Positions 46,084-56,574 of a stretch of 64,000 nucleotides of DNA are shown here, piece after piece; the stretch's first letter is position 1, and each line of letters begins with the position of its first letter. The stretch covers positions 13,150,546 to 13,214,545 of the forward strand of contig JAJEKV010000009.1 in NCBI GenBank assembly GCA_021234155.1, read 5' to 3'. The DNA is from Isoetes taiwanensis (Eukaryota > Streptophyta > Lycopodiopsida > Isoetales > Isoetaceae). The position numbers and the translations under genes are program-made. The notes below the pieces were generated by a model. That model had not been told where the DNA came from and made no database searches. It saw only the letters and a program-made list of their open reading frames with translations.

Positions 46084-46198
46084 TTATATGCGGAAATTGA
46101 CTTGTATATCGTCTTCTAGACCTGATGGTCTCATAGACGTGATTTATAACCTGATGGTCTCATAGACGTGATTTATAAAACATTTCATTTCATTTCAT

Positions 46199-46394
<196 letters not shown>

Positions 46395-47057
46395 ACGGAT
46401 TTTTGGTCATGAAGCACTATTTTAGATATGCAAGGTTTTAGGATGTGAACTATGTATTTCACATTATATTTCGACAATTCATAACTTTATGGAATGCAAT
46501 GATATAGAATAGAATAGAATAGAGTGGTGGAGAATTTTGAGAGGAGAAATTTTCGTTTTGTTCTGGAGGGCCGCCAGCACCACTGTTAGGTCAGCTGGTG
46601 GTGGCCAGATGAAAATCCCTTTTTCCAAAACTCAACTATTTGTAAAGCGTAAATTTTTGAGACACTATTATTTTAGCACACTTACCATTTTTACACTTGC
46701 CTCCCCTCACTATACAACATTCTTAATATTAGAGCACCATTTTAATCTGCTCCAACTTATGCCTGAGAACGTAGTCAAGCTTGATATGTGGTGATATTAT
46801 ATTATTAATTTTTGAACTCTCACTGAAGAAAATGCTGAGCACACTTTCTAGTAACTATAATAAATTAGCAAATGCATCAAAAGTTTTGAAAGTGTTGTGA
46901 AATTCATGAGGATGTGGCTAACGTTAAATGATTCTTCAGCATTTTGATGCAAGTGAGATTATTGCTCAACGTGTGGGTGAGATTGCGGCCATCCATAAAT
47001 AAACAACAAGATGCTTTCTAGGACAGCATTGTTGTGAATCAGGCATTTTTATAACGT

Positions 47058-47682
47058 CTAGAACGAACCAATAAATTGTGTCCAACATGTGTCAGTTTCT
47101 AAGCACATGTGCAGTTTAAGTTGTACATGGAAGGAGAACTGATGCGCCAGCTTCAAAAGGCATAGAGTCCATGACCTCCTGGCCTCCTCTGCTTCATATA
47201 AATAACCAGAATGTCCAGGGATGTCAATAAGACCAGCATAATGCTCGGAGGTTGGCATGATACTATGGCCTTCAGTCATAATAAGAAAGTAATAACAACC
47301 CTCATAATAAGAAAGTAATAGCAGCCCTCCTTCAATAGAGCGACATGGATGCATGCAGCAAGAGCGATGAATGTAGAGATGTTTGCATAACATTTTCATT
47401 TTCCATTTGCTTCATCAGCTTCAGGGCTTCGTTGCCACTAAATTGCCCATATCCAGCAATCAATGCATTCCTTGGTACTACATCATGCACGGACATATGT
47501 TGAAACACATTGCTTGCATCACATATGCTTGCACATTTTGCATACGTGTCTTCAAAAGCACTACCAAGGAAAACATCTAATTCGCCTTCATATCTTAAGA
47601 TCTTTGAAAGTACATGTTTCCCTTGTGCTCGAAACCACAAACATGCATAGGCAGTCTTCAAAAGCACTACCAAGGAAAACAT
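47058..47682 (-). pseudogene. Pentatricopeptide repeat (PPR) protein pseudogene
   Basis: The minus strand reads GKHVLSKILRYEGELDVFLG, YAKCASICDASNVFQHMSVH, DVVPRNALIAGYGQF and GNEALKLMKQMENENV, the spacing of plant PLS-class PPR motifs, then in another frame GHSIMPTSEHYAGLIDIPGH, which matches the HYxCMVDLLGRAG region near the end of these proteins. Plant PPR proteins bind organellar RNA. Frameshifts, lost residues and an internal tandem duplication show that this is a fragment. Confidence 0.8.
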
Positions 47683-47759
47683 CTAATTCGCCTTCATATC
47701 TTAAGACCTTTGAAAGTACATGTTCCCCTTGTCCTCAAAACCACAAACATGCATAGGCA
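47548..47759. repeat. Tandem duplication, 106-bp units
   Basis: GTCTTCAAAAGCACTACCAA begins copies at 47,548 and 47,654, nearly identical to ACATGCATAGGCA. It falls in the PPR relic and duplicates coding-derived sequence. Confidence 0.92.
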
Positions 47760-48449
47760 TTCAAAACTCTGTCAAAGACAAAGTTATCCACCTTGACACA
47801 ATTCTGTTGCAGTGCTTCACAATTCTTGCCAGCATCTATCTGCTGGCAATTCACGTCATCCAATTAGACTTTTGGGAAGCTTAATTAGACTTTTTGGTGC
47901 TAAGAGAGTGTGCTGGGACTTCAACATATTGCTAGTCATTTCGAATTTTCTTGGGAGCGAGTCGCAATCATACTAGTTTTATTAACTTTGGCAAAATTCC
48001 AAACCCCATCTATACAATTCAGTCTAGCTTTGCCCTGTCTAGAGTTAACATCCCTATTCATAGCCTGATGTTCCCTTCCTTTTTCTTCTGAAGATATTTA
48101 TTTTCCATGCCCCCAATTGATATTGATTTGTATTTGTTACAGGAATTAAGAATAATGAGCCAAACTGAGCAAATACATGGTGTGCTATAAATATTCCCTT
48201 TGAGAGCAAAGAATTAAAAAAATATTGTTGCATAAAATGCAAATCTGGTTTATATCAGATAGCACTTCATTACTTCTCACCAGAAATGTAAAAGCATCTG
48301 CAGGCTGCTGATGTCATCCATTCACAGTTTAGAAAGCTTTCTAAAGAAACATGTTGTGCGCAGGGAGTGCTGAAGCTGATAGTCTAGAATTACGATCAAT
48401 TTGCAGGCCCTGGCATATTGAAGCATTATAAGAACATTGTAATGCTCTG

Positions 48450-49880
48450 GTGCCACCATCAATGTCTGCATCAGCGCCTCATAAGACGGCTTCTTTCACG
48501 TTTCCGTTCTGGACCCTTTCAAGCATAATTTCATCTATTGCAGCCTGTCGCCTGTTACCCATGTCCCCAGAAACAGCCTCAGTAGAACACTTATTCCACG
48601 GTCTAATGTGCATGCACAACCACAAAGTTGCATTACAAGACCATTTTTTAACATGACTAAATTTATAAGACAAGCACACCTCTCCGAAGTTTTTCTGCAT
48701 ATTCACGTCCCTATTGGAAATAGTCAGCGCTGTAGCTTAATGGAATGCTAGACTGAGATCTGCAACATGCAAGAAAGAAATAACTTTAAAGAGCCTTTTA
48801 TTTTCTTTTAGCTGTTGATATGAGTAATGTAATGGATGTGTACCTTCCTCGTCCAACAAAGAGACGCCTATCTTGGAGCTGCTTTTTTGCAGCTTCAGTT
48901 TCTTCAATGTTTTTCAGCTTATACCTGATTCATTAATAACAAAAATGCTGCCATGAATAATCACTGCTAAAAAGAAGATAAATATAAATGTTTTTATCAC
49001 GAATCTATTAACATAACATTTCTTTGATAGCTCCTATGCAATCTTCTTGATTTGCCCCAGACTTTTGCCCTCTAGGTTCACCTTGCAAACAGTCTCCTCT
49101 TTCTCAATAATCAGCGCATCAAGATGCTCTTGCGTTGAATGCACACCCTGCTTTCCTTCATACGATATTTGATCAAAAGGACTGCTGAACTATGGCTATT
49201 ATACAATCAATGTGACTATCTGCAGAAGAGTTTATCAGTGTAACTTCAATACTTTCTAAAGCATTTTCTTTCCTCTTAGCACCTTCTGGGTTGACACCAT
49301 ATTCAAAAATTTCCAAATGATTATCAATGCTGTTGGGCAGGTCCGCAGCTGCATTTAGAATGCCATCATTCAAAATATGCCCTCCATCTGTCTTACAGGC
49401 CTCATGTATACTAGAGACATTGCCTACATGTACAGTCCCCAAAAGTGCAGGTTTGATGCTAACCTGCTTACCTTCAATCTCTGATGAGATATGAGCTCCA
49501 ATACATCACCTTCAATATGGGTCCCTGATGTATAAACTTTAATCTGCTTTTCCTGGAGCATCTCATTTTATGATAAAAGATTTGTATGTAAGGGGCTGAA
49601 ATTGGATAAAGATTTTCTGACCTTGTAATTTTCCAGACTAAAACTACTGCAGAACCCCTCGAGCTAATGCCTTTGTTATTGCCCAGGAATGTTGAATTAG
49701 AGGAACACTATGCACAACGACTGGCATCTCTTTCTCTCCAACCATCCGCTTTGTCTCCCTGTCACAAAATACAAAAGACAATGTCATATGCAAAGCAATG
49801 GGCACTATTACGTCATGAAATGCACCTGAAGGCATTTAGAACTCGAATTGGGAGGGGCCTGAATGGAAGAGGTCCACTTG
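48450..49880 (-). pseudogene. Decayed multi-exon gene, unrecognised
   Basis: Minus-strand pieces look protein-like: 49,442-49,173 (HVGNVSSIHEACKTDGGHIL), 49,160-49,060 (STQEHLDALIIEKEETVCKV), 48,925-48,842 (YKLKNIEETEAAKKQLQDRR ending at a GT donor) and 48,706-48,479 (DMGNRRQAAIDEIMLERVQN). The mix of acidic and basic coiled-coil-like segments with splice-site-like borders suggests exons of one gene. I do not recognise the family. Frame breaks between pieces suggest a pseudogene. Confidence 0.3.
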
Positions 49881-49919
49881 CCATGGGGAACTATACACTA
49901 ATATCTTCCTAATGTTGAA

Positions 49920-51240
49920 GCATATTGAAGGTCAATTTGTTGCAAAAAGAGGCCTAATTTTAATTCGTCAGTATTAGCACATTGATGTCTCCCCATCTGA
50001 CGCATACATTAAATAATAGGACATGATTAAGATGCACAAAGCTAGCTAAACAAAGGTCAGATACAAAATTAAATAGATAAAAATTAGAATTCGTTTGATT
50101 CAGGCTCAGATACCTCTGAAATAATAGAAAGAATTATGCCAAACTGTAAATCCTAACTATTAGCAAACAAAGAACGCAGTATACATAATGCACAATCAGC
50201 TATTTGCAGTCATTCTAGTCAAGTGTGATTTCTAGCTTCCGGAGATCAGGGCAAGAAATGCTTAGTCATATTTTCTTGCAAACATTTTTAAGGCCATCTT
50301 TTTCATGAGAATGTCAGTAATCTGAGAATGCAAACTTAAAAAGCTAATTCTGCGTACCTTTAAATAAACTGAAGTTTCACATTTTTGCTGCATAATTTTG
50401 CTCCAAACTACCTATAAATTTGCTGCATAATTCTGCTCCAAACTACCTATAAAAGAAGTTGCAAGATTGGTTACAATTTTAGTCCATTTTCAAATGCATA
50501 AAATGCCACAAATTTGCACTGTAAGTCTGAGGAAAACAATGTCCATGTATTTCATGACAGTAAAATCATAAAGAGCGGTCGAAGGATTTGAATATTGCAA
50601 AATATTTATAGCCCCGTCGGTGAAATGCAGCACAATGAATATGCCCTTGAATACATCGGTTGGTCCTGCTAGATATGCCTAGCGCATATCTATCCCAGTT
50701 GGAAAGATCGGGCGAATAATACGTACCTAGTTTCTTTACTGGGTGAATAATACATACCTAGTTTCTTTTCCATGTTTCCAATATCTTTAACGTGCCCGCC
50801 GTATCTTCCATGTCTGCATTGCCAGAGCATACAATAGTTAGCAAATGTCTCAAGAGACTATAAATTCTCAAGAGGCTCTATAGCCAGTGATAAAAGTGTT
50901 CTTAAGAAGGCTTCTAGAAAATACAATGATCATGCTAATTTATGTGTTCCGTACTTTAAGTAGCTCAATGCAGGCTGAATCTCAAACAGAATTCTCTGAC
51001 AAGCATTGTAAGCAAAGCCAATACGACATGGATATGATGTTCAAGCAAAAAACTAAGAAGGCAACTGAATGATCATAGAAGTGTACCGTTAAGAGATGAA
51101 GGGAAATTACTTGCAGCAAATCCTTGCTACTCTTACCAGCTTGCAAAATGATAACAATCTCATAAAAATCACTTTAGAGATTTCGCAATAATGGGGATTG
51201 CCACCTGATTCCTGATGTTGATTCTCTATAGTTTGATAGC
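49920..51240. other. Noncoding stretch with short tandem duplications
   Basis: TGCTGCATAATT-TGCTCCAAAC is duplicated at 50,388 and 50,419; GAATAATAC-TACCTAGTTTC is duplicated at 50,713 and 50,743. No gene recognised. Confidence 0.5.
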
Positions 51241-51255
51241 ACAGGCTCCAAACAT

Positions 51256-51852
51256 TTAATCAAGGAATACTAGACGAGTCATAATGTTCCTTTCGTGCAG
51301 ATATAGTAATAATCTTTGCGAGGTCATATTGCCATTGAGGTATGTGACATCAATGGTATAACAGTTTTTGTATCCATCCAAGTTCACTTCTACCAGGTCG
51401 TATGTCGAATTATCAAAGACGAATCCTGTGGCAGAGTGGAAGCAAAACGGTTTAGGTAGGCATCCATCAAGCACGAAAACATTTTAATAATGTGAAGCTG
51501 GAAAAACTTACTCAGGGAGTCCCCAACATTGAATTATTCCAAAATCACTTCTACCAGGCCATATGTAGAATTATCAAAGACTAATCCTGTGGTAGAATGG
51601 AAGCTAAAAGCTTTAGGTAGGCATCCATCAAGCAAGAAAACATTTTAACAATGTGAAGTAGGAAAAACTTACTCACGGAGTCCCCAGCATTGAAGCTAAT
51701 GTTTGCACCCCAATCCGCATAATTAATGCCTTTAGACCATCCCTGATGCCCCCTACAGTGTAGGTTGTCACATTTTGGTCCCCATCTTGTGCATATACAC
51801 AGTAGGCTGGGAGGAAAACTCCAAGCAGAAGACCAAAATATATTTTTGACAT
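51256..51852 (-). pseudogene. Phytocyanin-like (blue copper protein family) pseudogene
   Basis: ATG at 51,852 opens a signal-peptide-like MSKIYFGLLLGVFLPAYCVY, followed by VTTYTVGG and, in a +1 frame, GWSKGINYADWGANISFNAG ending at a splice-like GTGAGTAAG. This is the start of the phytocyanin domain (TVG..GW, DWA.., F..GD). The second part (51,474-51,256) reads FVFDNSTYDLVEVNLDGYKN followed by YYICTKGT in a shifted frame, like the YFICT..G.H region. A copper-site His/Cys set cannot be completed. Phytocyanins are secreted plant proteins. Two frameshifts mark it as decayed. Confidence 0.6.
51382..51690. repeat. Tandem duplication, about 150-bp units within phytocyanin relic
   Basis: TTAGGTAGGCATCCATCAAG and flanking sequence occur at about 51,453 and 51,613; the copies span about 51,382-51,526 and 51,542-51,690 and include the intron-exon 2 junction. 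Confidence 0.85.
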
Positions 51853-51938
51853 AATCGGTATTGAGTTTTCTCTATAACTTTTCACAAACGTGTCATTCCA
51901 CAAGGAGACCAATGCAGGTATTTGTCATCATATCTGGT

Positions 51939-52275
51939 CTAGCAGATGTTAATATCAACAGTAAGAGAAGAGTTGGGTTGCCAGCTAAGAGTACCGTTTT
52001 CGGCAATCCAAGTGTTTATATTAAACCTAATGGTAGAGAATCCATCTTTATTAACCTGAACATACTCGAAATACCATTCAGGTTTGTTGCCAATGTTATC
52101 ATGGGAGACAGATAACCCACAAATACTACCCACGCATGTTCCTTCCGCATCAAATTCATTTATTTGGCATCTCTCGAAGTCATCCCTGCTGGTATTCCTA
52201 AGATTTATGAAAAGAACCCCTGCCCAAGGCGATTATAAAATGTAACATTCACATGTGCATCATGACATTTCCTGG
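51939..52275 (-). pseudogene. PLAT/LH2-domain protein fragment
   Basis: Minus strand: DAHVNVTFYNRLGQGFF (52,255 on), then in a shifted frame INLRNTSRDDFERCQINEFD, GSICGLSVSHDNIGNKPEWY and FEYVQVNKDG, ending INTWIAENGTLSWQPNSSLT near 51,960. This follows the plant PLAT domain pattern (DA.V..T.YD..G, DxFERG..D.F, C.L...SD..G..P.WY..YV.V, F....WL). PLAT proteins are often secreted stress proteins. A single-base frameshift near 52,210 splits it. It lies just upstream of the phytocyanin relic on the same strand. Confidence 0.7.
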
Positions 52276-52522
52276 CATGAGGTGTAAGCACACGGCCCAG
52301 CATCAGATTTGAGCTTCGTTCTGCCCCTGCCAGTTGGATGAGACCGCCAGTTTACAGGCAGCAGTGGGTTTTGAGCAGTCACCAGCATATTCTAGCCATA
52401 TTCTAGCATATTCCTAGGATATGCCACAAACTCACATAAACGAGGGTTTGCCCCCCTACGGGCAACCCAAAAAGGACCTTTGAAAATTATTACTAGCACA
52501 CCATTTTGCATACCTTAGAACA

Positions 52523-53292
52523 TGATACGTTTGAAGAAATTGCAGTGAAACAAAACCTCAGCTTATAATCAATTGAAGTCAAAAATTGAACAAAGGAGAA
52601 CAGGATTCTATTAATCAAAGATAACAACTGGCATAAAGCCTGGACAACTGATAGGAGCACACCTCAAACCACCCAACCGGGCTCAGGCACGAGAAATCGT
52701 TATCTCGTCTTCAACAAAGATTCAGTAACCTTGGCCACAATATGCTTGCACTGGCATCACTAAGGCTGAGTATTACAGTAGCTTAAGGCAGGAGCAAGAG
52801 CTATGATAAGGCTGAGAGCAATTAGTTTGAATAGAAGCGGAGGGTTTTTGGGCAAGGCTGGATTGAGTGAGAAAATCCGGATATCATCTCTTATTTATGC
52901 AGATAGAAAAGGCTATTCTGGAATCGGCCTTTTTGGCATCAGAAAAATAGCTTGCTGGAAAAGGGCGGGAAGAGGCAGATACATCGGCCAGAAATATCTT
53001 TGGCAGTCCCTTTCTTAGTCGTAAATAGCTGGGAGCTGATAGCTAGGAGCAAATCGGCCATGATTAGCATAGATTCGGCCTTTTTCTAAGGGCCCAAAGA
53101 GTTCTGTGCCATTCCGGTTCTGTTCCGGAAGTTTGAGCGTTGGTTCTATCTGCAAGCTCGGCCCCCGTTATCAGCCACATACATCCTTTAAGAAATTGTT
53201 AAGTTTGTTCCCTTCTAAATATTCCATATGTCCTTGCCCCTTGCCACTGAATCTTTGTTGCCTGAGCCACTCCCCCAAGCCGCTCCGTATCA
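52523..53292 (-). repeat. 3' LTR of gag-only element
   Basis: About 770 bp, nearly identical to 54,965-55,719; the main difference is a small extra CCCCGTTATCAG-like stretch near 53,162. High similarity indicates a recent insertion. Confidence 0.92.
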
Positions 53293-53702
53293 GGTCTTTC
53301 CCTTCTTTCAGTCGATCGACCTCGATCGCTCTAAAACCCTGAAAGAAATTCCATCAAAACCCTTGTCATGAAAAGAGATGTATTGGTCCTTCCCTTCTTA
53401 AGGCCAATCTCTTTTCCCTGGGAATGTTCTTTTTCTGATCCTCCAAGGCAGGGTCCGCACTTGGACAGAAAAATCTCCATGCTGATCCATCAAGTAGGCG
53501 TCCCTCACTTAAACAGTCATGGCATCCCCAGCCCTTTCTGATATTCCGGGTAGGTTCCCACCCCTACTCGGACAGAAAGTAAATCTCTTTCCAACAAGAA
53601 AGATAGTTCCTTCCATTAGGAAGCAATAAAAATTTCATTTTATTCAAAAAAAATCACATACATTCAAATAGTTATGCATAACCTACTAAAACTCAAACCA
53701 AA

Positions 53703-54924
53703 CTAAGATAAATGACCGATAGTATGACCGATAGTTAATCGGCTTCTTTCAAACTCCCTGGCTGCAACTTTATCAGCAGCTTTGTCAGCTTTCCCATGAG
53801 AATTGTCAGATGTTTCTGCAATAGTATGCATTAACACTTTTCCTTTGTCTTCCTTGCTCTTGGGAACTTCAACTTCAGTTTGGGGCTTGTCTGTAGGTGT
53901 CGGCCTCTTTGGGCAAAAAGCTTTGAAGTGAGGTCCGCCACATATGTAACAACCTCTTTCCGGTGCATTTGCCCGTTCCTGAGTCATACGTTGTTCTGCA
54001 CCCCTGTTCCTGCTATTCAAGTCTCTACGATCGTCATTGAATCTAACTCTTTTTGCTCCATTGTTAGTCGCCTTATCTGTGTCGCGCTTGCCATTATTTT
54101 CCTTGGGATACCCTTCCCATATATCATACTTTGCCCCCTTAGGATTAAATTTTCTTTCTGCAGCTTCGACTTTCCGTACCGCTTCATCTAATGATTGAGG
54201 TTCAATGAGCCTAAGCTCTGCATACAACTCATCCCTTAACCCAGAAATATATTTCCTTGTTAACTCTTTATCGCTGAGACCTTCCATTTGAACCGACAAA
54301 TGGTTAAATTTGCTTGTGTACTGATAAACAGATTCTCGTTCTCCTTGTGTGAATATATCCCATTCCCTTCGGAGGTCTACAAAGTAGCTTGCAGGTAAAT
54401 TATGGCTTTCGAAGGCTCTTTTAAATTCCTGCCACGTTTTAATCACCGGGGCCATTCTCTTCCTTCCCTGCCACCAAATTCGGGCGACATCGGTAAGATA
54501 TTTATCCATTGCCTGAAGTTTCTGCAACTCAGTGGCTCCAACTCGTTCAAAAAAAACTTTCCCATGCAGCTAAGAATCCCATAACTGTAGGTGGACTCCT
54601 CTTTTCCCCTGAGAAAGTCGGCATGCCCTCCACTTTCTGCAGCCATTTAATCCTGGCAGAAGCATTAACTGGATTAGGAGAATTTGGCGGGGAATTTGTA
54701 GGCGGCGGCGGATTAACAGGTGGAGGTTGATTTGGAAGTGGAGGCTGGGAATTGCTAGGTAAAAATCCGTAAAGCAAGGCTATTTGCTCCAACTTAGTTT
54801 GATAATCTTGCTCAGATGTAGGTGGTGGCAAAGCAATTTGATTAGCAATTTGCTTGGCTATAAAATCCGCAGTTCCTCATGCCTGCTGGTACTGTTGATC
54901 AGAGATATTAAAATGGCTGGCCAT
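53703..54924 (-). pseudogene. Gag protein with zinc knuckle (gag-only element)
   Basis: ATG at 54,924 (MASHFNISDQQYQQA) meets an in-frame TGA within 16 codons, then reads a Pro-rich segment (PPPVNPPPPTNSP), KWLQKVEGMPTFSG and AAWESFF. An A/T homopolymer at 54,549-54,556 shifts frame, after which KLQAMDKYLTDVARIWWQGR, WQEFKRAFESHNLPASYFVD, LRREWDIFTQGERESVYQYT and the knuckle CYICGGPHFKAFCP (53,930-53,975) follow. The order is that of plant Ty3/gypsy capsid and nucleocapsid. The C-terminal tail is Lys/Asp-rich. Only two lesions separate it from a full frame. Confidence 0.88.
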
Positions 54925-54951
54925 TCACAGGATATGGGAATAGAATCTAGG

Positions 54952-54964
54952 CTCTGATACCACT
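54952..54964 (-). other. Primer binding site, initiator-Met tRNA type
   Basis: Minus strand TGGTATCAGAGCC lies two bases inside the 5' LTR end, the canonical plant site complementary to initiator-Met tRNA. Confidence 0.9.
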
Positions 54965-55719
54965 TGATACGTTTGAAGAAATTGCAGTGAAACAAAAGCT
55001 CAGCTTATAATCAATTGAAGTAAGAAATTGAACAAAGGAGAACAGGATTCTATTAATCAAAGATAACAACCGGCATAAAGCCTGGACAACTGATAGGAGC
55101 ACACCTCAAACCACCCAACCGGGCTCAGGCACGAGAAATTGTTATCTCGTCTTCAACAAAGATTCAGTAACCTTGGCCACAATATGCTTGCACTGGCATC
55201 ACTAAGGCTGAGTATTACAGTAGCTTAAGGCAGGAGCAAGAGCTATGATAAGGCTGAGAGCAATTAGTTTGAATAGAAGCGGAGGGTTTTGGGCAAGGCT
55301 GGATTGTGTGAGAAAATCCGGATATCATCTCTTATTTATGCAGATAGAAAAGGCTATTTTGGAATCGGCCTTTTTGGCATCAGAAAAATAGCTTGCTGGA
55401 AAAGGGCGGGAAGAGGCAGATACATCGGCCAAAAATATCTTTGGCAGTCCCTTTCTTAGTCGTAAATAGCTGGGAGCTGATAGCTAGGAGCAAATCGGCC
55501 ATGATTAGCATAGATTCGGCCTTTTTCTAAGGGCCAAAGAGTTCTGTGCCATTCCGGTTCTGTTCCGAAAGTTTGAGCGTTGGTTCTATCTGCAAGCTCG
55601 GCCACATACATCCTTTAAGAAATTGTTAAGTTTGTTCCCTTCTAAATATTCCATATGTCCTTGCCCCTTGCCACTGAATCTTTGTTGCCTGAGCCACTCC
55701 CCCGAGCCGCTCCGTATCA
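54965..55719 (-). repeat. 5' LTR of gag-only element
   Basis: Matches 52,523-53,292. In element orientation it begins TGATACG and ends CGTATCA, an imperfect short terminal inversion. Confidence 0.92.
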
Positions 55720-55724
55720 GAACA

Positions 55725-56560
55725 CAATGGGATTCAATCATAAAATGAGAATGGGAATTTGTCTGTCTCATATGCTAGAAAGTATAGCTATTTATCAGTA
55801 CAAATGGAAGGACTCAGCTATAAGGAATTAATAAGGGAACTTATTGCTAGCTTAACGGAAGAGCTTTTTACTAGAGGCGCAAACTCTGGATAAAGCAGAA
55901 GCTACAAAAAGGAGACTAGGTCCTAGGGAACTAAACTTAATATCTGGGAAGGCTACCCTCGGGACAAGAATGTTAAACCTGACATTGAAAAGATGAACAG
56001 TAACGTAGCTAAAAGCGTAAGATTTTATGAAAATTACAAAGAGCCAAATCCACAGAATAGGAATCCAGAGCAATGTATGTCCCATGAACAAACTAAAACC
56101 ATAGCAAAGGGATATCTTATATCTCGCGAACCCCATTTCATAGGTGATGTCCTAAGAGGTTGATTCTTGTGGAAAACGTCAATCTAGAAATCAAAGAACC
56201 AAGAAGAGCCCAAAGGAAAAATGGATGCAAACTTTTATGTTCAAATAATTGTTTAATATAAACAAGATTGCGTATTAAACGGGAGCAAATCATCGAAACG
56301 AGAGCGAAAGGAATATTCCTCAAAGATTCCCCTTTTTTTTACAAAAGGGGGTAAAACGAGGTTTAAAAAAAAAAAGATGCATGAAATTCTATTTTGACCC
56401 CCCAAAAGTGACTAATTTTTTTGTGCAACGAAAGAATTGACTTTTTTAAAGTGTCATTTTTCTTAGCAAATAGAATGTTCTTGAAGTATATTTTACGAGA
56501 GAAACCCTAATTTCAGAGGATAAAATATTTAACAAAAAATTGAAGTTAGTCCCAGAATCG
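55725..56560. other. Noncoding stretch, probable left flank of element B
   Basis: No coding similarity. The CCCCTTTT...AAAAGGGGG pair near 56,330-56,352 forms a short hairpin. The left terminus of element B may lie here, but no terminal inverted repeat can be paired because the right end is outside the window. Confidence 0.4.
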
Positions 56561-56574
56561 AATCCGTAGTATTC

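Larger units (their letters stand above)
41340..46190 (+). mobile_element. LINE (non-LTR retrotransposon), decayed
   Basis: ORF1 (41,340-42,011) is followed in the same frame by an apurinic-type endonuclease, then reverse transcriptase and a C-terminal CxxC-H-C region. The 3' end carries two copies of ACCTGATGGTCTCATAGACG (46,120 and 46,150) and a CATTT-rich tail before a TC/GT microsatellite. A hAT-type insertion splits the endonuclease, and several frameshifts and a lost polymerase motif make it inactive. The 5' boundary and target duplication were not identified. Confidence 0.88.
52523..55719 (-). mobile_element. Gag-only non-autonomous LTR retrotransposon
   Basis: LTRs at 52,523-53,292 and 54,965-55,719 begin TGATACG and end CGTATCA. 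Target duplication GAACA lies at 52,518-52,522 and 55,720-55,724. The minus-strand primer binding site TGGTATCAGAGCC lies just left of 54,965, and GAAAGAAGGGAAAGACC abuts the left LTR as polypurine tract. The 1.7-kb interior holds only gag; no protease, polymerase or integrase motif is present. This matches the described class of plant gag-only elements (TR-GAG), which depend on a partner for polymerase. Confidence 0.92.
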
